NCBI GenBank assembly: GCA_903949225.1
Contig: CAJAYZ010000216.1
Span: forward strand, 1 to 17,189
DNA: 17,189 bases
From: an uncultured Planctomycetaceae bacterium
Lineage (GTDB): Bacteria > Planctomycetota > Planctomycetia > Pirellulales > UBA1268
Reading direction: 5' to 3'
In this document: piece by piece, positions 1 through 7,080 of the stretch
How positions within the stretch are numbered: the stretch's first letter is position 1
How the letters are laid out: every line of letters starts with the position of its first letter
Notes under the pieces: generated by a model
Told to the model about the DNA's origin: nothing
What the model saw: the letters and a program-made list of their open reading frames with translations, nothing else
Database searches by the model: none
Program-made: the position numbers and the translations under genes

Positions 1-73
1 AATGGTGGCTGAGGGAAGCATCGGCCCCGGCAAGCGTGGCCCTTGGAATCAACGTCAGGAGTTGCGTCGATGA
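1..73 (+). CDS. 3' end of upstream gene, probably nuoB (partial)
   Basis: An open frame enters the window at its left edge and stops at the TGA of 71-73. It encodes a basic tail that ends GPWNQRQELRR. The stop overlaps the nuoC start as ATGA, which is typical of translationally coupled nuo genes. Only about 23 residues are visible, so no domain can be recognised. Because nuoB normally precedes nuoC and its product often ends in a short, poorly conserved basic tail, nuoB is the likely identity, but this rests on gene order. Another nuo subunit is possible. Confidence 0.5.
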   Translation, partial: MVAEGSIGPGKRGPWNQRQELRR

Positions 74-708
74 GAGGCCCTGGTTTTCTTGAATCGATCG
101 AGGCCGCCTGTCCCGGTGCCGTGGTCGGGAGCCAACTCGAGGCGCTCGATCCGTGGATCGAGATCGCGCCGGCCATGCTCGCCGACGTCTGCCGCTGGTT
201 GAAGACTGCCGGCGAACCGCGTTTTGACGCGCTCGAGTGCATTACGGCCGTTGATTGGTTTGAGCCAGATGCCAAGAAGGCCGCGAAGGTCTCGTGGCAG
301 CCTCACCTCGAACTCGTCTACCACCTCTGGAGTACGCCGGCGCGGGCCAGCCTCGTGCTCAAAGTGAATCTGCCCCGCTGGAGTGGCGACGTGGCCGGGC
401 ATCTTCCCGAATTGCCGAGCGTGACGGGGGTGTGGCGCACCGCTGACTGGCACGAGCGGGAGGTTTACGATCTCTCCGGTGTGGTGTTCACCGGTCATCC
501 GGACCTGCGCCGGATTCTCTGTCCGGAGGATTGGGTCGGGCATCCGCTCCGCAAGGATTACGAGATGCCTCTGGAGTATCACGGCATCCGCGCCCGTTGT
601 TTCCGTTCCCGGCTTTTCCCCCACCCCGACCGCAACTTCCGCACCCGTGTCCCTCCCGTAGCAAACCGCCATGTCAAACCTCATCGACGACGACCCACGG
701 ATCATTGA
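70..708 (+). CDS. nuoC: NADH-quinone oxidoreductase subunit C
   Basis: This is the 30-kDa-type subunit of the peripheral arm of complex I, at the junction between NuoB and NuoD. The protein is 212 residues. The family signature is at residues 127-150: WHEREVYDLSGVVFTGHPDL followed by RRIL, then a GHPLRKDY block near 157-164. The usual Phe of the DLFG motif is Ser here (DLSG). The ATG at 70 is preferred because AGGAG at 57-61 lies 8 nt upstream; an in-frame TTG at 43 would add nine residues. The start overlaps the upstream stop (ATGA), and the 3' end overlaps nuoD by 38 bp. C and D are separate here, unlike the fused NuoCD of E. coli. The tail after residue 175 is Arg/Pro/His-rich and lies partly in the overlap with nuoD. 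Confidence 0.95.
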   Translation: MRGPGFLESIEAACPGAVVGSQLEALDPWIEIAPAMLADVCRWLKTAGEPRFDALECITAVDWFEPDAKKAAKVSWQPHLELVYHLWSTPARASLVLKVNLPRWSGDVAGHLPELPSVTGVWRTADWHEREVYDLSGVVFTGHPDLRRILCPEDWVGHPLRKDYEMPLEYHGIRARCFRSRLFPHPDRNFRTRVPPVANRHVKPHRRRPTDH

Positions 709-1879
709 GTTCGACGTCCGCACCGACGAGATGCTCGTCAACATGGGGCCTCAGCACCCGAGCACGCACGGCGTGCTCCGGCTCGTGCTCCGCACGGACG
801 GCGAGATCGTCTCGGAGACCGAGCCGCACATCGGTTACCTTCACCGCTGTGCGGAGAAGATCGGGGAGAACGTCTCGCCCCGGCAGTGGATTCCGTACAC
901 CGACAGGCTCGACTACCTGGCGGCGATGAACATGAACCTCGGCTGGGCCCTGACCGTCGAGAAGCTGATGCGGCACGGAGTGGGGGAGAAAGCCCGCCAC
1001 CTTCGGGTGCTGATCGCCGAACTCAACCGCATTGCCAGCCACCTTGTCGGGATGGGGGCCTACGGCCTCGACCTGGGAACGTTCAGCCCGTTTCTCTACG
1101 CGTTCAGGGAGCGGGAAAAGATCCTCGACCTGTTCGAGGAGGCCTGCGGTGCCCGGCTGACGTACAGCTACATCACCGTCGGTGGGGCCACGGCCGATCT
1201 GCCGCCGGGATGGTTGCAGAAGTGCGAGGCCTTCCTCGATCAATTCGAGCCGATCATCAAAGAGTATCACGCCCTCCTGACCACCAACGCGATCTTCGTG
1301 AAGCGCACGGCAGGCGTCGGCGTCCTCTCCCGGGAGATGGCGATCGACTACGGCTGCAGTGGTCCCGTGCTTCGTGGCAGTGGCGTCGATCAGGACATGC
1401 GGCGCGACGGCGAGAGCCTCTACACCGGCATGTACGACGGCTATGCCTTCGAAGTGGCGGTGCAAAAGGACGGCCGATATCCCCGGGACCATACCTATCC
1501 TTCCGTGCCGAAGGAGGCCGTGCTCGGCGACTGCTGGCACCGGTTCTTCGTGCGGATGCTCGAGGTGGTGCAGTCGATGGATCTGGTCCGCCAGTCGATC
1601 GACCGCTACGCGGCCTGCCGGGAACCGCTCGGCGAACCGCTGAAGCTTGCCGAGAAACTCCCCGTCGGAGACGCCTACCTCGAGACGGAGGCTCCCAAGG
1701 GGCAGATGGGCTTCTACATCGTCGGCAACGGCACGTCGATCCCGTGGCGTGTCCGGGCCCGGTCCAGCTCCTTCTCCAACCTCTCGGTGACCCACGAACT
1801 CTGTCGGGGCTGCTTGATTGCCGACGTTCCGGCGATCGTGGGGAGCCTCGACATCGTGATGGGGGAGATCGACCGCTGA
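671..1879 (+). CDS. nuoD: NADH-quinone oxidoreductase subunit D
   Basis: This is the 49-kDa-type subunit, which with NuoB forms the quinone-reduction site of complex I. The protein is 402 residues, normal for an unfused NuoD. The N-terminal signature MGPQHPSTHGVLRLVL is at residues 25-40, where His33 matches the quinone-binding His of the family. Tyr82 in DRLDYLAAMN matches the quinone-binding Tyr. Further family blocks are LIAELNRIASHLV (114-126) and FSNLSVTHEL (368-377), and the C-terminus is GSLDIVMGEIDR. The start lies inside the end of nuoC (38-bp overlap), which suggests translational coupling. The gene is followed by a 177-bp gap before nuoH, with no sign of nuoE, nuoF or nuoG. Confidence 0.97.
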   Translation: MSNLIDDDPRIIEFDVRTDEMLVNMGPQHPSTHGVLRLVLRTDGEIVSETEPHIGYLHRCAEKIGENVSPRQWIPYTDRLDYLAAMNMNLGWALTVEKLMRHGVGEKARHLRVLIAELNRIASHLVGMGAYGLDLGTFSPFLYAFREREKILDLFEEACGARLTYSYITVGGATADLPPGWLQKCEAFLDQFEPIIKEYHALLTTNAIFVKRTAGVGVLSREMAIDYGCSGPVLRGSGVDQDMRRDGESLYTGMYDGYAFEVAVQKDGRYPRDHTYPSVPKEAVLGDCWHRFFVRMLEVVQSMDLVRQSIDRYAACREPLGEPLKLAEKLPVGDAYLETEAPKGQMGFYIVGNGTSIPWRVRARSSSFSNLSVTHELCRGCLIADVPAIVGSLDIVMGEIDR

Positions 1880-1996
1880 CTCCGGGGCGATGATTCTGGC
1901 AGGCTGCGTGTGGGTTGCCCCTGCGGCGGATTCCCCGTCGGCACTTGTGATTCAGGGCGGTGTAGGTCAAACTTCGTGCGAATTTTCACGATGTCG

Positions 1997-2035
1997 TTTT
2001 CCGGCGGGAAAAACTTCGTTCGACCGGGTTTTTCC
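1997..2035 (+). promoter_or_regulatory. Two mutually exclusive inverted repeats upstream of nuoH
   Basis: The gap 1880-2056 has no credible gene. Near its end, TTTTCC (1997-2002) pairs with GGAAAA (2007-2012) across a 4-nt loop. Alternatively, GGAAAAAC (2007-2014) pairs perfectly with GTTTTTCC (2028-2035) across 13 nt. Both hairpins use the same central GGAAAA, so only one can form. The second ends 21 nt before the nuoH start. Neither is followed by a U tract, so a standard intrinsic terminator is unlikely. An attenuator, a processing site or a protein operator are all possible. Confidence 0.4.
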
Positions 2036-2056
2036 AGAGCGTGAAGTGGGTGTTAC

Positions 2057-3298
2057 ATGGCTGATTTCCTCATCGGACTCGGACTGCCTGGCTGGCTGGC
2101 GTGGAGTATCGCCGCCCTCGTGGCTGCCGTCCTCCTCCACAATGTCATCGCCGGCGGAGCTTTGGTGTTCATCTGGGCTGAGCGGAAGATCGCCGCCCGT
2201 ATCCAGGATCGACTCGGCCCCACCCGCACCGGCGGCCGTTTCGGGTGGCTCCAGTCGCTCGCTGACGGCATCAAACTCCTGGCCAAGGAGGATCTGATGC
2301 CCGAAGGGGCGGATGGTCTGCTCTTCCGCCTCGCCCCCTACGTCAGTTTCTGTGCTTCGTTCTGTGCGTTTATCGCCCTCCCCTTCGCCTTTGACGTCGT
2401 CGGCCAACGCCTGAACGTGGGCGTCTTCTTCGTCGTCGCCGTGCTCGGCTTGGAGGTGTTCGGCGTGATCCTCGCCGGCTACGCCTCTGCCTCGAAGTGG
2501 TCGTTGTTTGGAGCGATGCGGGAAGCAGCCCAGGTTGTGAGCTACGAGGTGCCACTGGGGATGTGCGTCGTCGTGCCGGTGATGCTCGCCGGTACGATGG
2601 ACCTCGTCACGATTGCGGAGAAGCAGTCTGGTTGGATGTCGAATTGGTATCTGTTCCACGATCCTTTCACGTTCGTGATCTTTTGGGTCTATGTGACCTG
2701 TGCCGTAGCGAGTGTGAATCGGGCTCCCTTCGATCTCGCCGAGGCCGAAAGCGAACTCGTGGCCGGTTTCCACACGGAGTACTCGGGGCTCCGCTGGAGC
2801 TTCTTCTTCATGGCCGAGTATGGCTCGATGTTTCTTGTCAGCGCCCTGGCAGCAGTGCTGTTCCTCGGCGGATGGAACGGGCCAGTGCCGGTCGCCCAAC
2901 TCGTCGGCCTCAGTGAAGGCACCGGGGACAGTGCCGCCTACTTTGTCCGGCTGCTCGGGCTGGCCAACCTCATCGGCAAGGCGACTTTCGGCGTTTTGTT
3001 GATGATGTGGGTCCGGTGGACTCTCCCCCGCCTGCGGATCGATCAGGTGATGACGACCTGCCTCAAGTACTGCACCCCGATCGCGGCGGTGATGTTTGCT
3101 GGCGCGATGTTCTGGCAGTTGTTCCTTCCCGGTGGCCTCCTCCCTGGTTGGAGTCGTCCCGCCGGGGAGATCCGCGAGGGCTGGCTCGAAGGTCCGGGTG
3201 GGCTTCCGGCCACGAGTGCACCGGCCGTTCGCTCGGCCGGTGTTGCGGCGGCTGAACCGTCCGATTCGTCCGGTCTGGCAACGCGGAGCCCTCGGTGA
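2057..3298 (+). CDS. nuoH: NADH-quinone oxidoreductase subunit H
   Basis: This is the membrane subunit (ND1 family) that forms the entrance of the quinone chamber and links the peripheral and membrane arms of complex I. The protein is 413 residues with about eight membrane segments. Diagnostic blocks are WAERKIAARIQDRLGP (40-55), REAAQVVSYEVPLG (155-168), NRAPFDLAEAESELVAGF (221-238) with its conserved acidic residues, and WVRWTLPRLRIDQ (318-330). The protein is longer than most homologues because about 50 residues after 360 form an Ala/Pro/Ser/Gly-rich tail with no predicted membrane segment. A weak purine stretch (GAAGTGGG) precedes the ATG. The stop overlaps the nuoJ start as GTGA. The nuoI gene, usually between H and J, is absent. 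Confidence 0.96.
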   Translation: MADFLIGLGLPGWLAWSIAALVAAVLLHNVIAGGALVFIWAERKIAARIQDRLGPTRTGGRFGWLQSLADGIKLLAKEDLMPEGADGLLFRLAPYVSFCASFCAFIALPFAFDVVGQRLNVGVFFVVAVLGLEVFGVILAGYASASKWSLFGAMREAAQVVSYEVPLGMCVVVPVMLAGTMDLVTIAEKQSGWMSNWYLFHDPFTFVIFWVYVTCAVASVNRAPFDLAEAESELVAGFHTEYSGLRWSFFFMAEYGSMFLVSALAAVLFLGGWNGPVPVAQLVGLSEGTGDSAAYFVRLLGLANLIGKATFGVLLMMWVRWTLPRLRIDQVMTTCLKYCTPIAAVMFAGAMFWQLFLPGGLLPGWSRPAGEIREGWLEGPGGLPATSAPAVRSAGVAAAEPSDSSGLATRSPR

Positions 3299-4074
3299 CG
3301 GGAATGCTCGATATGGACATCTCCTCCATGACGCACGTGATCGTTCCAGCTCTGGCAACGACGGCCCTGCCCGCTCTACCGATGGCCGGTATCAACTGGC
3401 ACTCGGTGCTGTTTCTCCTCTTCGCCGGGTTGGCTTGCGGGTTCGCTGTCGGTGTGGTGGCGGCCGACAACGTCGTTCGCATGGCCCTTTATCTCGTCTT
3501 CTCCCTCGGCGCTACGGCGGGGCTGTTCTTCCTTGCCGGCGCCGAATTTCTCGGTGCGATGCAACTGATGATCTACGTCGGGGGGACGCTGGTCCTCCTC
3601 GTGTTTGGGGTCATGCTCACGGCCCAGGCGCCTTTTGTGTCGATCAAGCCGTCGTCGTCCGATCGCACGCTTGCCGCTGTCGCCGGAGCCTCGCTCTTGG
3701 CCCTCCTGTTGACGGCGGCATTTTCGGTCGATGCCTGGATGGCGCCCGGGGCTGGGGTGGTGCCGGCTCCGACGGCGACTCCTCTGGGAATGGCGCTGGT
3801 CGGTGTTCGTGTCGACACGCCGCCGTCCGGTTCGCCGAGCGGGGGCCACGTCGGATACATGCTGCCGTTTGAGATCGTCTCGGTGCACCTGCTGGTGGTT
3901 CTCGTGGGGGCCGCCTACCTCGCCCGTGCCAAACGCCGCCGCACTCCGCGGGCCATCGATGCCGTCGCTTCGGCAATGCCGGTTGAGCCTACCGTGGTCG
4001 CTACGGCCGCCGTCACGGCGCCGGGGCGGACCACCGGCGGGGCGAAGTCGGCGCTCGTGGGAGGAGGACGATGA
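3295..4074 (+). CDS. nuoJ: NADH-quinone oxidoreductase subunit J
   Basis: This is the ND6-like membrane subunit of complex I. The core is clear: VAADNVVRMALYLVFSL (55-71) followed by YVGGTLVLLVFGVMLT (94-109), the helix that carries the pi-bulge in known structures. A final membrane segment runs from about 195 to 209. The protein is 259 residues, against about 170-200 in typical homologues. About 36 residues precede the first core helix, and about 47 residues after the last helix are basic and then Ala/Thr/Gly-rich. The GTG at 3295 overlaps the nuoH stop and has GGAG 6 nt upstream. ATGs at 3304 and 3313 would remove 3 or 6 residues. The stop overlaps the nuoK start. Confidence 0.93.
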   Translation: MTGMLDMDISSMTHVIVPALATTALPALPMAGINWHSVLFLLFAGLACGFAVGVVAADNVVRMALYLVFSLGATAGLFFLAGAEFLGAMQLMIYVGGTLVLLVFGVMLTAQAPFVSIKPSSSDRTLAAVAGASLLALLLTAAFSVDAWMAPGAGVVPAPTATPLGMALVGVRVDTPPSGSPSGGHVGYMLPFEIVSVHLLVVLVGAAYLARAKRRRTPRAIDAVASAMPVEPTVVATAAVTAPGRTTGGAKSALVGGGR

Positions 4075-4499
4075 TGAACCTTTCCGTGGCCGCTTCCATC
4101 CTGCCGCCGGGGCTCCCATTGCCCGTCAACTTTGGAATGATCCCCCTGTTTGCCGCAAATCCGTTCACCGAGCCGGTCGGGGTGATCCATTACCTGATCG
4201 TCGGAGCGGTGCTCTTCACCGCGGGCATCGCCTGCATGACCCTCAAGCGGAACGCCCTGGGGATCCTCATGGGGATCGAGTTGGTGCTCAATGGCGCCAA
4301 CATCAACTTCGTTGCGTTCTCCTCCTCCTACCTCCGTGCCGAGGGGGCTCCGACGCTCGGGCTCGACGGGCAGGTGGTCGCGCTGTTCGTGATCCTGCTG
4401 GCTGCGGCGGAGGCCGCCGTGGCGCTTGCGATCACACTCAACTTTTACAACAACCACGCCACCGTCGATGTCGACCGGGCCGACGACCTGAAGGGGTGA
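4071..4499 (+). CDS. nuoK: NADH-quinone oxidoreductase subunit K
   Basis: This is the ND4L-like membrane subunit of complex I, with three membrane helices that contribute to proton translocation. The signature GILMGIELVLNGANINFVAF (about 63-82) carries the conserved helix-2 Glu. The third helix carries a Glu in LLAAAEAAVALAI. The protein is 142 residues, while the family is usually about 100. The excess is about 33 N-terminal residues before the first canonical helix (YLIVGAVLFTAGIACM), plus a short acidic tail. The start at 4071 overlaps the nuoJ stop as ATGA and follows a strong GAGGAGGA Shine-Dalgarno. A second ATG directly follows at 4074. No internal ATG with a better ribosome site would remove the extension. 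Confidence 0.94.
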   Translation: MMNLSVAASILPPGLPLPVNFGMIPLFAANPFTEPVGVIHYLIVGAVLFTAGIACMTLKRNALGILMGIELVLNGANINFVAFSSSYLRAEGAPTLGLDGQVVALFVILLAAAEAAVALAITLNFYNNHATVDVDRADDLKG

Positions 4500-4518
4500 G
4501 CTCCGCTCCCGTACTCCC

Positions 4519-7017
4519 ATGGACCTCGAATCCCTCCTGCCGACGCTTCTCGGGCTCGCCTGGCTGCTGCCTCTGGCGTCCTTCGCCGTGATCCTCTTTG
4601 CCGGTCCCCGGCTCGGGAACCACGGCAAGGGGGCTGCCGGTGTCGCCACCGCGGCGATCGTTGGGGCGTTTGTGCTCTCGCTGTTCGCGTTCATCTCCTG
4701 GGTGGCGCAGCACCCGGTCCGCGCTGTGGCGCATGACGATCACGGTGGCGCCCATGCCGCGGCCGACCCAACGCACGGCTCGGGCGACCATGCTTCCACG
4801 CCTCACGGCACCGCCGCCGCTCATGACCCTGGGCACGACACGGGGCACGACACGGGGCACGACACGGGGCACGGTGAAGCTGGCCATGCCGGCTCGCCGG
4901 TGCATTACTCCGGGGACTGGTACACCCTCTACGAGGGGGGGCGTCTCAAGCTCTCGATCGGCTGGTACATCGACGCGCTCACGGTGTTGATGTTCGTGAT
5001 GATCACGTTCATCGCCACCTGCATCCATGTCTACGCGTCGGGTTACATGCACGATGAACTGCACGACATTACCGACCACGAGGTCCACCTCGCCGACGGC
5101 AGCCATCTCCACCGCCCGGGGCGGTTCCACAGGTTTTTTCAGGCGCTGTCGCTGTTCTGCTTCTCGATGCTCGGCATCGTGATTGCGGGCAACCTGGCGA
5201 TGGTGTTCATTTTCTGGGAATTGGTCGGTATCTGCTCGTGGTTCCTCATCGGCTTCTACTACGAGCGGAAAAGCGCCTCGAACGCCGCGAATAAGGCGTT
5301 CATCGTCAATCGCATCGGCGATTTCGGGATGCTCATCGGGCTGATGGCCCTGTGGGGCGCCCTGGGAACGCTGCACTTTGCTGACTCGGCCGGCCCCGAT
5401 GGCCATGCCCGGCCGGGGTTGTTCTCGCTGGTCAGGCCCCCGGTGGCGGGGCATGCCCAGTGGGTTCCCGACGGGATGGTCAAGTTTGCCGCCGCGGAGA
5501 AGGTCGGGGCGGTGCTCCGCTCACACGCCGATGATCCCCGGGCGGGGGTGGAGCAGGTGGAGGCCAAGGTCGAGGACTGGCGGGATGAGGGTTACGGGCG
5601 CTGGCTGCTTCTCGTGGCCGGACTCGGCATCTTCTGCGGGTGCATCGGGAAGAGCGCCCAGTTTCCCCTCTTCGTCTGGCTTCCGGACGCGATGGAAGGG
5701 CCGACGCCCGTCTCAGCGCTCGTCCATTCGGCGACGATGGTGGCCGCCGGCGTCTATCTCGTGGGGCGGTTCTATCCCGTCCTCACGCCCGATGCGCTCT
5801 TGGTCATCGCGTACGTCGGCGCCATCACCCTGTTCATCGCCGCCACGATCGCGTTGGTCGCCAACGACATCAAGCGGGTGCTCGCCTACTCCACCGTCAG
5901 CCAACTGGGCTACATGATGCTGGCACTCGGCGTGGGGGGATGGCTAGCGGGCTTGTTCCATCTCGTCACCCACGCCTTCTTCAAGAGCCTCCTCTTCCTC
6001 TGCTCGGGGTCGGTGATCCATGCCTGTCACACCAACGACATGCGGAAGATGGGGGGACTTGCCAAGGTGATGCCGTGGACGAGCGGAACGATGCTCGTCG
6101 GTTGTCTGGCGATCATCGGTGCCGGCATTCCGTTCCTCGACATTGGCTTGAGCGGCTACTACTCGAAGGATTCGATCCTCGCCCAAGCGCTTCTTTTCGC
6201 CCGCGAGAATCCGTCCCACTCGATCCTCTTCTACGCCGTCGCTGGCGGAGCGATGCTGACGGCGTTCTACATGTTTCGCCTCTGGTTCATGACGTTCGCC
6301 GGCCACCCCCGCGACCATCACGTTCACGAACATGCCCACGAGTCGCCGCCCGTGATGGTTTATCCCCTCGTGGCCTTGTCGATCCTCGCAGTCGTGGCGG
6401 GGTGGACGCTGCCGGGGGGCTTCGGCATTGCCAACATGATCGAGCAGGCTCGTCCATCCGGCACCGGTGGGACCGAACTCGGTGGCCTGCTGTTTTCAGC
6501 CTTCAGCGTGCCGGCGGAGCATGCCAGCCATGCTCACGACATCCACGTCACCGCCTCGCTGACGGCCTTCGCCACGGCAGCCACCGGCGTGCTCCTCGCA
6601 GCGTTGATGTACGTCTGGGGCGTCATCCCGCCGGCAATGGTGGCGGCCGCCGTCAAGCCGCTCTACACGTTCCTCGCCAACCGTTGGTATTTCGACGAGA
6701 TCTACCGCTTCCTCTTCGTCCTCCCGGTGCTCGGCATCTCCCGACTCGTGAGTGGCACCGACAAGGGGATCATCGATCGGTTCATCGAGGGGCTCGCCTG
6801 GGGTGCCAAGCAGGTGGCCGGCTTCGATGCGTGGCTCGATCGGACGCTCATCGATGGCCTCGTCAACGGGACGGCGAGCGCCACGTACAGCGCCGGACTC
6901 GAACTCAAGAAACTGCAGACCGGTCAACTCCGCCAGTACGTCATGTTCATCGCCCTCGGAACGGTGGCGATCTTCGTCCTCGCCGGATTGCTGTTCCGTT
7001 CCTCGTTTGCCGGCTGA
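4519..7017 (+). CDS. nuoL: NADH-quinone oxidoreductase subunit L with His-rich insertions
   Basis: This is the distal antiporter-like proton-pumping subunit (ND5 family), which also carries the long lateral helix. Key features are FWELVGICSWFLIGFYYERK with Glu224, GKSAQFPLFVWLPDAMEGPT with Lys378, DIKRVLAYSTVSQLGYMM (450-467), HLVTHAFFKSLLF with His481, His485 and Lys489, and YSKDSIL with Asp551. The protein is 832 residues; E. coli NuoL is 613. The extra length comes from a His-rich segment at 65-129 (14 His), a His-rich loop at 178-204, a polar insertion at about 287-360, and short His clusters at 596-607 and 668-676. The start lies 19 nt after nuoK. I see no frameshift, and all catalytic positions listed are present. 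Confidence 0.96.
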   Translation: MDLESLLPTLLGLAWLLPLASFAVILFAGPRLGNHGKGAAGVATAAIVGAFVLSLFAFISWVAQHPVRAVAHDDHGGAHAAADPTHGSGDHASTPHGTAAAHDPGHDTGHDTGHDTGHGEAGHAGSPVHYSGDWYTLYEGGRLKLSIGWYIDALTVLMFVMITFIATCIHVYASGYMHDELHDITDHEVHLADGSHLHRPGRFHRFFQALSLFCFSMLGIVIAGNLAMVFIFWELVGICSWFLIGFYYERKSASNAANKAFIVNRIGDFGMLIGLMALWGALGTLHFADSAGPDGHARPGLFSLVRPPVAGHAQWVPDGMVKFAAAEKVGAVLRSHADDPRAGVEQVEAKVEDWRDEGYGRWLLLVAGLGIFCGCIGKSAQFPLFVWLPDAMEGPTPVSALVHSATMVAAGVYLVGRFYPVLTPDALLVIAYVGAITLFIAATIALVANDIKRVLAYSTVSQLGYMMLALGVGGWLAGLFHLVTHAFFKSLLFLCSGSVIHACHTNDMRKMGGLAKVMPWTSGTMLVGCLAIIGAGIPFLDIGLSGYYSKDSILAQALLFARENPSHSILFYAVAGGAMLTAFYMFRLWFMTFAGHPRDHHVHEHAHESPPVMVYPLVALSILAVVAGWTLPGGFGIANMIEQARPSGTGGTELGGLLFSAFSVPAEHASHAHDIHVTASLTAFATAATGVLLAALMYVWGVIPPAMVAAAVKPLYTFLANRWYFDEIYRFLFVLPVLGISRLVSGTDKGIIDRFIEGLAWGAKQVAGFDAWLDRTLIDGLVNGTASATYSAGLELKKLQTGQLRQYVMFIALGTVAIFVLAGLLFRSSFAG
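4831..4873 (+). repeat. 12-bp tandem repeat inside nuoL
   Basis: The unit GGGCACGACACG occurs three times in a row without mismatch, followed by a partial fourth copy (GGGCACG). Because 12 is a multiple of 3, the repeat stays in frame and encodes GHDT units. Copy number could change by strand slippage without breaking the gene. Confidence 0.9.
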
Positions 7018-7080
7018 TCCTCCCGCCGGTTCCCCCATCCCTCCAGCACCGCACACAGTTCCTCTCCGGATCAACGCCCC

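Noticed and set aside
674..1795. A 373-codon open frame on the minus strand opposite nuoD.
   Set aside because: It mirrors nuoD, has no recognisable family and is rich in His/Arg/Val as expected for an antisense frame of a high-GC gene.
1945..1973. TTGTGA with CAAACT 17 bp later as a promoter before nuoH.
   Set aside because: The -10 box matches only 3 of 6 positions; internal transcription of nuoH cannot be supported from this.
4831..4873. The 12-bp repeat as a CRISPR or integration-related array.
   Set aside because: There are no spacers; the units are directly joined, in frame and inside nuoL, so it is a coding tandem repeat.
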